Positions 1-7,291 of a stretch of DNA of 27,744 bases are shown in pieces. This stretch comes from SIG636 sp045604285. Its GTDB lineage: Bacteria > Bacillota > Clostridia > Oscillospirales > CAG-382. Each line of letters begins with the position of its first letter. The first letter of the stretch is position 1. The notes beneath the pieces are model-generated. The model saw only the letters and a list, made by a program, of their open reading frames with translations. It did not search any database and was not told the DNA's origin. The translations under genes were made by a program, and so were the position numbers. The stretch lies in the NCBI GenBank assembly GCA_045604285.1, contig JAZUNS010000061.1, forward strand, positions 1 through 27,744, read 5' to 3'.

Positions 1-428
1 AACCCACCCTGGGGCTGGATATTCTGGCCCGGCGGGAGCTTTGGGCCGTGGTGCAGAGTCTTAAAGGCAAGGTGACGATCATCCTCACCACCCATTATAT
101 GGAGGAGGCGGCAGACGCAGACTACGTGGTTATTTTGGATAGCGGCGTTCTTGTGGCAGAGGGTACGCCCTTAGAGCTTAAAAACGCTTACACCGGCGAC
201 TTTATCACCCTTTACGGCGCAACCGAGGACGAGGTAAGCGCCCTGGGCGCAGAGTACCATGCCCTGCGTGACGGCTACAGAATATCCGTACCCAACACCC
301 GTGCGGCTACCGAGCTTATCGTAAAGCACCCGCAGCTGTTTAAGGATTACGAGATAGTTAAGGGCAAAATGGATGACGTTTTCCTTGCGGTAACCGGCAA
401 AAAATTAACGGGAGGCGATAATAAATGA
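1..428 (+). CDS. ABC transporter ATP-binding protein, 3' part (ABC-2 exporter type)
   Basis: The 5' end lies outside the window. The open frame runs from the first complete codon at base 3, and the visible part begins at the Walker B/D-loop region (PTLGLDILARREL), followed by the H-loop (TTHYMEEAADAD). This is the classic end of the nucleotide-binding domain of DrrA/CcmA-type exporters. The remaining roughly 80 residues are the variable C-terminal extension that follows the ATPase domain in this family. The protein would sit on the cytoplasmic face of the membrane and power the permease encoded next: its TGA stop overlaps the ATG of that gene (ATGA, 4 bases). The exported substrate cannot be told from sequence; drug, lipid or sodium exporters share this architecture. 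Any start inside this stretch, such as the ATG-like GTG at 48, would drop the nucleotide-binding core and is not the true start. Confidence 0.9.
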   Translation, partial: PTLGLDILARRELWAVVQSLKGKVTIILTTHYMEEAADADYVVILDSGVLVAEGTPLELKNAYTGDFITLYGATEDEVSALGAEYHALRDGYRISVPNTRAATELIVKHPQLFKDYEIVKGKMDDVFLAVTGKKLTGGDNK

Positions 429-1327
429 TTACCTTTAAAGCCTTGCTTAAGCGAGATATAAAGCTGTTTTTTAAGGATAAGGGGCTGTTTTTTACTTCCC
501 TTATTACCCCCGTTATTTTGCTGGTGCTGTACGCCACCTTTTTAAGCAACGTATACAAGGATAGCTTTTTGGGCGGTATGCCCCAGGGGCAAAAATTTGC
601 CGAGGAGCTTATTAACGGTTGTGTTGGCGGTCAGCTTATATCCTCTATTTTGGCGGTGTCCTGCGTTACGGTTCCCTTCTGTTCCAATATGCTTATGGTG
701 CAGGATAAGGTCAACGGCAGCATCAAGGATATTACCATTGCCCCCGTTAAGGCTTCCACCGTGGCGCTAAGCTATTACTGCGCCACCCTCGTTTCCTCCC
801 TTATCGTGTGCCTTACGGCAACGGTCTGCTGCCTTGGCTACGTGGGCGCTGTGGGCTGGTATATGAGTGGGGCAGACGTGGCTGTGCTTTTCTCCGACGT
901 TTTGCTGTTGGTTATGTTCGGCACGGCGCTTTCCTCGGTGGTTAATTTCTTCCTGTCCTCTCAAGGACATATTTCTGCGGTTGGGTCTATCATAAGCTCG
1001 GTTTACGGCTTTATTTGCGGCGCTTATATGCCCATATCTCAGTTTTCCAAGGGGCTTCAGGACGTTATTTCTCTGTTGCCCGGCACCTACGGCACCTCTT
1101 TGCTACGCAACCACGCCCTAAGCGGGTGCTTTGCCGCCATGGAGGATGAAGGCGTCCCCCCTCAGGTGGTGGAGGAGCTGCGCACCGTTGTGGATTGCAA
1201 CATATCCTGCTTCGGCACACAGGTGCCTCAGTACGTAATGTATGCGGTTTTATGCGGTACCATAGTTGCACTTATAGGCGTTTACGTATTACTTAACTAC
1301 TTAAAATCCAAAAAGCATAAGGCTTAA
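425..1327 (+). CDS. ABC-2 type transporter permease
   Basis: A 300-residue integral membrane protein, the membrane partner of the ATPase it overlaps by 4 bases. The N-terminus (residues about 1-20) is basic and cytoplasmic. A first hydrophobic segment lies at about 22-42 (LITPVILLVLYATFL), followed by an extracellular loop. Five more hydrophobic stretches then follow, with the signature-like segment VGSIISSVYGFICGAYMPIS near residue 185-205, which is characteristic of ABC-2 permeases. The length is shorter than the 370-400 residues of NatB-like members and fits the DrrB/YadH type. The protein ends in a lysine-rich tail (LKSKKHKA), and a strong terminator follows 7 bases after the stop. The transported compound is unknown. 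Confidence 0.88.
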   Translation: MITFKALLKRDIKLFFKDKGLFFTSLITPVILLVLYATFLSNVYKDSFLGGMPQGQKFAEELINGCVGGQLISSILAVSCVTVPFCSNMLMVQDKVNGSIKDITIAPVKASTVALSYYCATLVSSLIVCLTATVCCLGYVGAVGWYMSGADVAVLFSDVLLLVMFGTALSSVVNFFLSSQGHISAVGSIISSVYGFICGAYMPISQFSKGLQDVISLLPGTYGTSLLRNHALSGCFAAMEDEGVPPQVVEELRTVVDCNISCFGTQVPQYVMYAVLCGTIVALIGVYVLLNYLKSKKHKA

Positions 1328-1333
1328 TACAAC

Positions 1334-1368
1334 GCTTGGCAGGTTTTTGATACTTGCCAAGCTTTTTT
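1334..1368 (+). terminator. Rho-independent terminator after the ABC exporter
   Basis: A 10-bp stem (1334-1343 with 1353-1362, one G-U pair) closes a 9-base loop and is followed directly by six T residues. It sits 7 bases past the permease stop and ends the ABC transporter unit. Confidence 0.92.
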
Positions 1369-1398
1369 GCATATTCCTCTTTATTTTTTGTTGGATTA

Positions 1399-1407
1399 TG
1401 GTATAAT
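1399..1407 (+). promoter_or_regulatory. Extended -10 promoter for the ATPase-CYTH operon
   Basis: TGG followed by a perfect TATAAT (1402-1407) forms an extended -10 element. No good -35 hexamer is found 16-18 bases upstream, as expected for extended -10 promoters. It lies between the terminator at 1334-1368 and the start codon at 1445. The same TGGTATAAT string recurs at 3618-3626 and 7202-7210. Confidence 0.7.
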
Positions 1408-1444
1408 GTACGTGTAGTATATTATGGATAGGGAGAGGGACTAT

Positions 1445-2539
1445 ATGCAGATTTCTAAAATAGTTATAACCGGCGGCCCCTGCGCAGGCAAATCCACCGC
1501 CATGAGCTGGGTTCAAAACGCATTTACAGCCATGGGCTACAAGGTTTTGTTTATCCCCGAAACCGCTACCGAGCTTATATCCGGCGGGGTGGCGCCTTGG
1601 ACCTGCGGCTCTAACGTAGAGTTTCAAAAGTGCCAGGTAAAGCTTCAGCTTGCTAAGGAGGCGGTGTTTAAGCAGGCAGCGCAGACCATGGATACGGATA
1701 AGGTGCTTATTGTGTGCGACCGCGGCGCAGTGGATAACAAGGCGTATATGACCGATGCCGAATGGGCAGAGGTGCTTGCCGCCAACGGCTGCAACGAGGT
1801 AGAGCTTAGAGATAATTACGATGCAGTGTTCCACCTTGTAACAGCTGCCAAGGGTGCAGTTGAATTTTATACCACCGCCAACAATACCGCAAGGACCGAA
1901 ACGGTAGAGCAGGCGTCAGCACTGGACGATAAGCTGATAGCTGCATGGACGGGGCATCCCCACCTGCGTGTAATAGATAACGCCACCGGCTTTGAGCAGA
2001 AGATGAAGCGCCTTATAAGCGAGATAAACTCTTTCCTCGGCGAGCCTGAGCCCTTTGAGATCGAAAGAAAATATCTGATAGAATACCCCGATATAAGCTG
2101 GCTTGAGTCGCTGCCCAACTGCAAGCGGGTGGAGATAATACAAACCTATCTTAACAGCGCCGAGGGTGAGGAGGTGCGTGTGCGCCAGCGTGGTGCAGAC
2201 GGCAACTACATATATTTCCAAACCATAAAGCGCAAGACCAGCGAGCTTAAAAGGGTGGAGATAGAGAACAGACTAAGCAAGGACGAATATCTAAGACTGC
2301 TTATGGATGCCGATACCTCCAAGCGCCAGATAAGAAAAAATCGCTACTGCCTTACCTACAACAACCAATACTTTGAATTGGACGTATACCCTTTCTGGAA
2401 GGATAAAGCGATTGTAGAGATAGAGCTTAGCGACGAAAACTGCGCCATTGATTTTCCGCCCCAAATAAAGATAATTAAAGAGGTTACCGACGACCCCGCC
2501 TATAAAAACGCTTCCTTGGCGGAGTATCCCAAACAATAA
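1445..2539 (+). CDS. P-loop ATPase (AAA_28-like) fused to a CYTH triphosphate-tunnel domain
   Basis: A 364-residue cytoplasmic two-domain protein. The N-terminal domain (about 1-195) has a Walker A motif GGPCAGKS at 10-17 and a Walker B-like strand VLIVCDRGAVDNK, as in AAA_28/nucleoside-kinase-like P-loop proteins. The C-terminal domain (about 202-350) has the CYTH signature: ExExK as EIERK, then paired charged residues EVRVRQR, QTIKRK, RVEIEN, FELDVY and AIVEIEL, which line the triphosphate tunnel. CYTH proteins act on triphosphates (adenylate cyclase, thiamine triphosphatase, inorganic triphosphatase); which activity applies here cannot be told. I chose ATG 1445 rather than the in-frame ATG 1424 because GGGAGAGG at 1431-1438 is well placed before 1445 and would lie inside the longer form. 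It heads a short operon with a TlpA-like protein. Confidence 0.85.
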   Translation: MQISKIVITGGPCAGKSTAMSWVQNAFTAMGYKVLFIPETATELISGGVAPWTCGSNVEFQKCQVKLQLAKEAVFKQAAQTMDTDKVLIVCDRGAVDNKAYMTDAEWAEVLAANGCNEVELRDNYDAVFHLVTAAKGAVEFYTTANNTARTETVEQASALDDKLIAAWTGHPHLRVIDNATGFEQKMKRLISEINSFLGEPEPFEIERKYLIEYPDISWLESLPNCKRVEIIQTYLNSAEGEEVRVRQRGADGNYIYFQTIKRKTSELKRVEIENRLSKDEYLRLLMDADTSKRQIRKNRYCLTYNNQYFELDVYPFWKDKAIVEIELSDENCAIDFPPQIKIIKEVTDDPAYKNASLAEYPKQ

Positions 2540-2550
2540 TTGAGGTTTTT

Positions 2551-3084
2551 ATGAAAAAAACAGTTTTATGCGTGCTGTGCTTGGTGTTTATGCTCGTTGC
2601 TCTTGCCGCCTGTGCCGAGGAGGGCAAGCTTCCCCTTGAGGAAAGTCACGGCGACGAAAGCACCGAACTGCAGCCCGCACCGGATTTTACCGTATACGAT
2701 GCTGACGGCAAGGCGTATAAGCTTTCCGATTTTAAGGGCAAGCCCGTGGTGTTAAACTTTTGGGCAAGCTGGTGCGGCCCTTGCCAAAGCGAAATGCCCG
2801 ATTTTGACAGCGTTTACGGTCAGTACGGCAAGGACGTGCATTTCCTTATGGTTAACCTTACCGACGGCACCAGAGAGACGGTGGAGGGGGCCTTTGCCTT
2901 TATAAAGGAAAAGGGCTATGCCTTCCCGGTTTATTACGATACAACGGGCGAGGCGGCAACAAAGTACGGGGTTTATTCCATACCCACCACCTATTTTATA
3001 GATGCCCACGGCTATGCCGTAACCTACGGCAAAGGCACCTTAAGCAAAGATACCCTTATAAAGGGCATAGGTATGATATCTTAA
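2551..3084 (+). CDS. TlpA/ResA-like thiol-disulfide oxidoreductase lipoprotein
   Basis: A 177-residue exported thioredoxin-fold protein. The N-terminus is a lipoprotein signal peptide: a KK start, a hydrophobic core and the lipobox LAAC with the modified Cys at 21, so it should be anchored on the outer face of the membrane. An acidic linker (about 22-42) leads into an AhpC/TSA-TlpA fold: the APDF start, the active site WASWCGPC with Cys75 and Cys78, and the cis-proline segment SIPTTYFID. This is a reductant or oxidoreductase of extracytoplasmic thiols. ResA-like members serve cytochrome c maturation, but no cytochrome genes are visible here. It starts 11 bases after the ATPase-CYTH gene with TGAGG (2541-2545) as ribosome-binding site, so it is probably co-transcribed. 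Confidence 0.9.
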   Translation: MKKTVLCVLCLVFMLVALAACAEEGKLPLEESHGDESTELQPAPDFTVYDADGKAYKLSDFKGKPVVLNFWASWCGPCQSEMPDFDSVYGQYGKDVHFLMVNLTDGTRETVEGAFAFIKEKGYAFPVYYDTTGEAATKYGVYSIPTTYFIDAHGYAVTYGKGTLSKDTLIKGIGMIS

Positions 3085-3099
3085 CGGGACGGAATATAT

Positions 3100-3576
3100 A
3101 TGTTTAAAGAGCTTGCAAGAAAACAAAAACAAATACCAAGGGAAGAATGCATAGACCTGCTGATAAAAGAAACCCGCGGTGTTTTGGCTGTCAACGGAGA
3201 GGGCGGATATCCCTACGCCATGCCCATGAACCATTATTATAATCAAGATGACGGCTGCATATATTTCCATTGCGGCAAAAAGGGACACAGAACAGAGGCA
3301 CTTACCCGCTGTGACAAGGTCTGCTTTTGCCTTTGCGAGGAAGGCACCCGCGAGGATGGCGACTGGGCTTTGACCGTAAGAAGCGTAATAGTTTTCGGCA
3401 GAGTCCAAATGATCGACCGTTTGGAGGACGTGGCGGAAATAACCGCAAGGCTCAGCCGCAAGTTTACCGAGGATGAAGAATACATAAAAAACGAAATAGA
3501 GCGATTTGCCAAGGCAACCCTGCTTTTAAAGCTTGTGCCGGAGCATATCTGCGGCAAGCGTGTTAAAGAATCGTAG
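3100..3576 (+). CDS. Pyridoxamine 5'-phosphate oxidase-like flavin-binding protein (NimA-like)
   Basis: A 158-residue cytoplasmic protein with the FMN-binding split-barrel fold. The recognisable pattern is an N-terminal helix ending in the ETRGVLAVNGEGGYPYAMP strand pair. Next come CIYFHCGKKGHRTEALTRCDKVCF, which in this family contacts the flavin phosphate and isoalloxazine, then the strand SVIVFGRVQMID, and a C-terminal helix with late strand KLVPEHICGKR. Length and order match the 5-nitroimidazole reductase-like (NimA) family common in Clostridia. The true substrate is unknown, and family membership does not prove drug resistance. It lies 15 bases after the TlpA-like gene with GGGACGG (3086-3092) upstream and is the last gene of this operon; a separate promoter follows within 25 bases. 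No clear hairpin terminator separates the two units. Confidence 0.82.
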   Translation: MFKELARKQKQIPREECIDLLIKETRGVLAVNGEGGYPYAMPMNHYYNQDDGCIYFHCGKKGHRTEALTRCDKVCFCLCEEGTREDGDWALTVRSVIVFGRVQMIDRLEDVAEITARLSRKFTEDEEYIKNEIERFAKATLLLKLVPEHICGKRVKES

Positions 3577-3597
3577 CGGCAAACGGTACGTTTTTAA

Positions 3598-3626
3598 TTG
3601 ATTTTTTATGCGCAGCATGGTATAAT
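3598..3626 (+). promoter_or_regulatory. Sigma-A type promoter for the dockerin surface protein
   Basis: TTGATT at 3598-3603, a 17-base spacer ending in TGG, and a perfect TATAAT at 3621-3626. This is the best complete promoter in the window, and it lies about 50 bases upstream of the start codon of the large secreted protein. Confidence 0.8.
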
Positions 3627-3675
3627 TAAAAAAGTTTTGATCTTTAAAAAACAGCCTAAAGGAGGGCAGATATTA

Positions 3676-6600
3676 ATGAAAACAAAGATAACACGTTTTG
3701 TAGGAATGCTTCTTTTTGCAGTAATGCTTTTAACCGCTGTGCCCATGGTGGCGCAGGCGGAGGATTATCCTGCCATAGCGTTGGATGAGGAAAAGCTTGT
3801 AACGCTGGACGGCTCCTCTGTGACCGAGGCGATCTTTTCCTTTACCCCCGCCGAAACCGATATTTATATGTTCCGTTCTTACGAAACAGCCTGTGACACA
3901 GTCGGCTATATTATGGATACGGAACAGAACGTTATTGACGAGAACGACGATTATCTGGGCGATAGGAATTTTCACGCAGCGGCAAGCTTAACCGCAGGTA
4001 CCACCTATTTGTTAAAAGCCCGCTTTTACAACACGGCAGAGTCCGAAAGCATGAAAGTAAAGGTGGAAAAAGCCGTTAAAGCTACGTCTGTCACCATCGA
4101 AAGTGAAAACGGCTTCACCCATGTCATCGGAACTCACCCCGATTTTATCATTAAGGTAGAGCCCGAGGGGGCTTATATGGGCGCTTTGGAATGGGCAGTA
4201 GGCGATGCTTCTGTAATCGGCAACTTCTCCCCAAATTCAAGAGGTATAGAGCTATTTCTCACAGCAGTAGGCACATCAACCCTTAGCGTTACTCCCACTT
4301 ACGGCACAGGTGATACGGTAACCGTAACCGTTGAGGATGCAAAGACAATTGCCCTTGACACCCTTGCAAAAGCAGACGTTACGATTTACGAAAGCGCCTG
4401 TTTCAAATTTACGCCGGAAGAGGACAATACCTATTTGTTCATTTCAGAGGGCAATAGTGGTAGTTACGCCAGCGTCGTGGTGTTTGACGAGAATATGAAC
4501 CTCATATCCTCACAAGACATTTACACATACACGGACATTAGATGCGAGTTCGCCGCCGAAGGTGGCAAAAGCTATATAATCAGTTGTATGCATAGCAATG
4601 GCGGCGGTGTGCTTGACGTGTACGTGGTTAAGCCTGTATCCGCAACGGCAATAAGGCTTGACCGTGACAGTTATACAAACTACGTCGGCACGCAGTTTTC
4701 GCTTAACGCTTACTTTGAACCCAGAGGTGCAAAGTCAGAGGATATAGTTTGGTCATCCTCCGATGAAACGGTAGCCTCTGTGGATGCTTACGGCGTGGTA
4801 TCGCTTTTAAAGGTGGGCGCTGCCACCATCACCGCCACCTCAGCAAGCGGCCTTACCAAAAGCTGCAGCGTTACCGTGGCGGATTATGACAATATTTCCC
4901 GCTGTGAGATCGTCAGCATAACCCTTGAACCCGCCGGGTACGCAATTTATCGCTTTGTTCCGGATACAGACGGTACCTACGCTTTTATGTCCCTTTCGGA
5001 AACATATGATACCTACGGTTATATATTAGATGCAGATTACAACGAATTGGTAAGAAATGACGACGATCCGGAGGGCGGCAGAAACTTTAAGGTGCAGTGT
5101 AACATGACCGCAGGCACTACTTATATGCTTAAGGCAAGCTTTTTCAACGATACAACCAAAGGCACCTTTGACGCAATCGTGGCAATGCTTGATGATGATG
5201 GCACTCCGATCCATAACATCAGCTCTTGGACAGACTACGATCATCAGTATCACCAAGGCGTGTGTTCCATCGGTAACGAAACTATAATGGAACTCCACTT
5301 GCGTGATGTAAACGGTGTTTGCAAATGCGGCAACTCCCACGTACACAGCGGCACCAAGTGGTATTTTGATACGGAAGCTCATTGGGGCACCTGTGACGAA
5401 TGCGGCCCGGATATTGTAGAGAATCATTTTTATAATGCAGAAGGCGAATGTCTGGTTTGTGACTATTTTGCTCACGACTGCGTGGTAAGCCGGTGGGATT
5501 ACGATGATTACTCACATTGGGGCTATTGCGATCTTTGTAATGTGTTCATAGACTCAGTCCATTTATTTGATGACGAAGGCGACTGCGAATGCGGATATTT
5601 TGACCACACCCACGGCGAAGGCGAACTTGCTTATAATGCGATAGAACACTATTTGGCGTGTCCCTATTGTAATCTTCAAATTGAAGACGGCATCAGACAC
5701 AGCTACGGTGAGGACGGCACCTGCACCTGCGGACGCACAATATTTAACGGCGTTTATATCGGCGCTACCGAAATTATAGAGGGCAAATATATTAACCTTA
5801 GGGGTGATGTCGTTACCCAAAAGCCCAATACGGGCTACGCATATTTCAAGGACGGCACTCTTACGTTGCACAACTTTGTTTACGTAGGTGCAGAGGCAAA
5901 TCCTTTTAAAGAGCACAGCGGTATTTATGCGGAGACCCCCTTGACCATATTGCTTGAAGGCACAAACATAATCCATTGTGAAGACGGCGACGGTATTTAC
6001 GTAGCTAACGGTGCCCTTGTAATAGAGGGCGAGGGCAGCATTGAAGTTATTGCTGAAGGCAGCTTTGACGGTATTGATGCAGACGGCGGCGGACTTACCG
6101 TAAACAGCGGCATAATAAAGATAGACGCAACCGACCACGGCATAGAGACCGTAGGCGATCTTGAAATCAACGGCGGCGTTTTCGTAATAGAAGCGGATGA
6201 CGACGGTATAGATATTGACGGCGACGTAATCATCAACGACGGCCTGTTTAATATCCACGCTGAAGATAACGGTATAGACTGCTACCGAGATATGATCATC
6301 AACGGCGGCGATTTCTATATAGTTACCAACGATGATAACGGCATTGACCTGGACGATGGCTCCCTTGAGATAAACGGCGGATACTTTGAACTGATAACGG
6401 GAGACGAAGGTATCTCTTGCTACGACGTGGCGGCTATTACAGGCGGCACTTTTGTGTTTGATGCAGGCGTCGGTGATGGGGCGATCGAAATCGGCGGCGG
6501 CGTGTTTATCGACTCTTCTTACGGTGAATATTCTGTTATCGAAGTTGATACCGACCTTTACCACGTTGCCGATTCTGACGGTAACGTCTTGCGTAACTTT

Positions 6601-7086
6601 ATTTTAAACCCTGCAGCTCTTGACGGCGTTCAGCAGCTTCAGGAAGCTTGGGTAAGCTTTTTGCCCGGGGACGAGCTCTACCACATGGGCGAAATAGCTC
6701 TTTCGGATATAGTCACCGTAACCGATGGCGACGGCACCGTTCTTACCGAGGGCGAGGATTATACCGTAAGCCTTATCCCCGAACAGTACACGGAAGACGG
6801 CGTTTATGCCGTTGTAGTAGAGGGCAAGGACGACTATATCGGCTGTGTATTTAAGCTTTACACCGTAAAGAAGGTTGCCTACGGCGACGTAAACGGCGAT
6901 AGCAAGGTAAACAGCCTTGATGCAGCGCAGGTGCTTAAGCATGACGCAATGATGATAACCCTTGCAGAAGGCGCACTTACCGCCGCAGACGTAAACGGCG
7001 ACGGCAAGGTAAACAGCCTTGATGCGGCACAGATCCTTAAGTACGACGCATTGATTATTGATAAATTCCCGGCAGAGAAAAACTAA
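3676..7086 (+). CDS. Large secreted dockerin protein with Big2-like, Cys/His-rich and beta-helix regions
   Basis: A 1136-residue exported protein. ATG 3676 is chosen because AAAGGAGGGC sits just upstream and a signal peptide follows (KTK, a hydrophobic core, then a cleavage site after AQA at residue 28). Order by eye: three PPC-like beta domains with a recurring F.F.P..(D/N).Y.F pattern (about 30-135, 224-320, 406-510), separated by two Big2-type Ig-like domains (136-222, and 322-405 with DIVWSSSDETVASVDAYG). Then come Cys/His-rich repeats (511-690) and a right-handed beta-helix of about 22-residue rungs with GID motifs (691-950), resembling the Cthe_2159 carbohydrate-binding family. A further beta region precedes a type I dockerin (1069-1130) with two DVNGD-x-KVNSLDAAQ calcium loops. 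No catalytic domain is recognised. It probably binds glycans or a cell-surface scaffold through a cohesin, none of which is in this window. Monocistronic, with its own promoter and terminator. Confidence 0.88.
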   Translation: MKTKITRFVGMLLFAVMLLTAVPMVAQAEDYPAIALDEEKLVTLDGSSVTEAIFSFTPAETDIYMFRSYETACDTVGYIMDTEQNVIDENDDYLGDRNFHAAASLTAGTTYLLKARFYNTAESESMKVKVEKAVKATSVTIESENGFTHVIGTHPDFIIKVEPEGAYMGALEWAVGDASVIGNFSPNSRGIELFLTAVGTSTLSVTPTYGTGDTVTVTVEDAKTIALDTLAKADVTIYESACFKFTPEEDNTYLFISEGNSGSYASVVVFDENMNLISSQDIYTYTDIRCEFAAEGGKSYIISCMHSNGGGVLDVYVVKPVSATAIRLDRDSYTNYVGTQFSLNAYFEPRGAKSEDIVWSSSDETVASVDAYGVVSLLKVGAATITATSASGLTKSCSVTVADYDNISRCEIVSITLEPAGYAIYRFVPDTDGTYAFMSLSETYDTYGYILDADYNELVRNDDDPEGGRNFKVQCNMTAGTTYMLKASFFNDTTKGTFDAIVAMLDDDGTPIHNISSWTDYDHQYHQGVCSIGNETIMELHLRDVNGVCKCGNSHVHSGTKWYFDTEAHWGTCDECGPDIVENHFYNAEGECLVCDYFAHDCVVSRWDYDDYSHWGYCDLCNVFIDSVHLFDDEGDCECGYFDHTHGEGELAYNAIEHYLACPYCNLQIEDGIRHSYGEDGTCTCGRTIFNGVYIGATEIIEGKYINLRGDVVTQKPNTGYAYFKDGTLTLHNFVYVGAEANPFKEHSGIYAETPLTILLEGTNIIHCEDGDGIYVANGALVIEGEGSIEVIAEGSFDGIDADGGGLTVNSGIIKIDATDHGIETVGDLEINGGVFVIEADDDGIDIDGDVIINDGLFNIHAEDNGIDCYRDMIINGGDFYIVTNDDNGIDLDDGSLEINGGYFELITGDEGISCYDVAAITGGTFVFDAGVGDGAIEIGGGVFIDSSYGEYSVIEVDTDLYHVADSDGNVLRNFILNPAALDGVQQLQEAWVSFLPGDELYHMGEIALSDIVTVTDGDGTVLTEGEDYTVSLIPEQYTEDGVYAVVVEGKDDYIGCVFKLYTVKKVAYGDVNGDSKVNSLDAAQVLKHDAMMITLAEGALTAADVNGDGKVNSLDAAQILKYDALIIDKFPAEKN
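6886..7041 (+). repeat. Duplicated dockerin F-hand coding repeat
   Basis: Two 54-base units, 6886-6939 and 6988-7041, are offset by 102 bases and agree at about 48 of 54 positions in a hand alignment. Each encodes a calcium-binding loop plus helix of a type I dockerin (DVNGDSKVNSLDAAQVLK and DVNGDGKVNSLDAAQILK). The match reflects the internal two-fold symmetry typical of dockerins. Confidence 0.9.
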
Positions 7087-7103
7087 GTAAATAAAGCATT
7101 TCA

Positions 7104-7156
7104 AGGTTGCGATAAGACAGGTTGCGATAAGACTTCGATCTTATCGCAACCTTTTT
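7104..7156 (+). terminator. Rho-independent terminator with duplicated left arm
   Basis: A 14-bp perfect stem (7119-7132 with 7139-7152), a 6-base loop and a short T tract end the dockerin gene unit. The 15-base left arm AGGTTGCGATAAGAC is present twice in direct tandem (7104-7118 and 7119-7133), so the right arm could pair with either copy. Confidence 0.92.
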
Positions 7157-7201
7157 ACTTAAAAAATTTTGCAGCAAAATCTTTTATTTTGCCTTTTGAT
7201 G

Positions 7202-7210
7202 TGGTATAAT
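7202..7210 (+). promoter_or_regulatory. Extended -10 promoter for the uvrB-uvrA operon
   Basis: TGG plus TATAAT (7205-7210), the third instance of this element in the window. No convincing -35 lies 16-18 bases upstream. The roughly 80-base leader that follows contains a 7-bp inverted repeat (7236-7242 with 7254-7260). No Gram-positive LexA-type operator (CGAAC-N4-GTTCG-like) was seen by eye between the promoter and uvrB. Confidence 0.68.
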
Positions 7211-7291
7211 ATAATTTCAAGAATGGCTTAGTGTGCCCGACGGCGGATTTAGGCGTCGGGGCAAGGTGTTGAAAGGGGGGCAAACGCCGCT

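Noticed and set aside
1424..2539. A genome-wide TGA = Trp code
   Set aside because: TGG encodes Trp throughout, and TGA ends several genes with normal C-termini (uvrA, yggT, lspA, rluD, transketolase N-half).
5563..6564. A 333-codon minus-strand open frame opposite the beta-helix coding region
   Set aside because: Its repetitive Val/Tyr/Ala composition mirrors the repeated GID rungs on the + strand. It is a shadow of the repeat, not a gene.
7211..7291. A LexA/SOS operator upstream of uvrB
   Set aside because: No GAAC-N4-GTTC-like palindrome was seen. The inverted repeat present (7236-7260) has a CCCGACG/CGTCGGG stem, unlike known operators.
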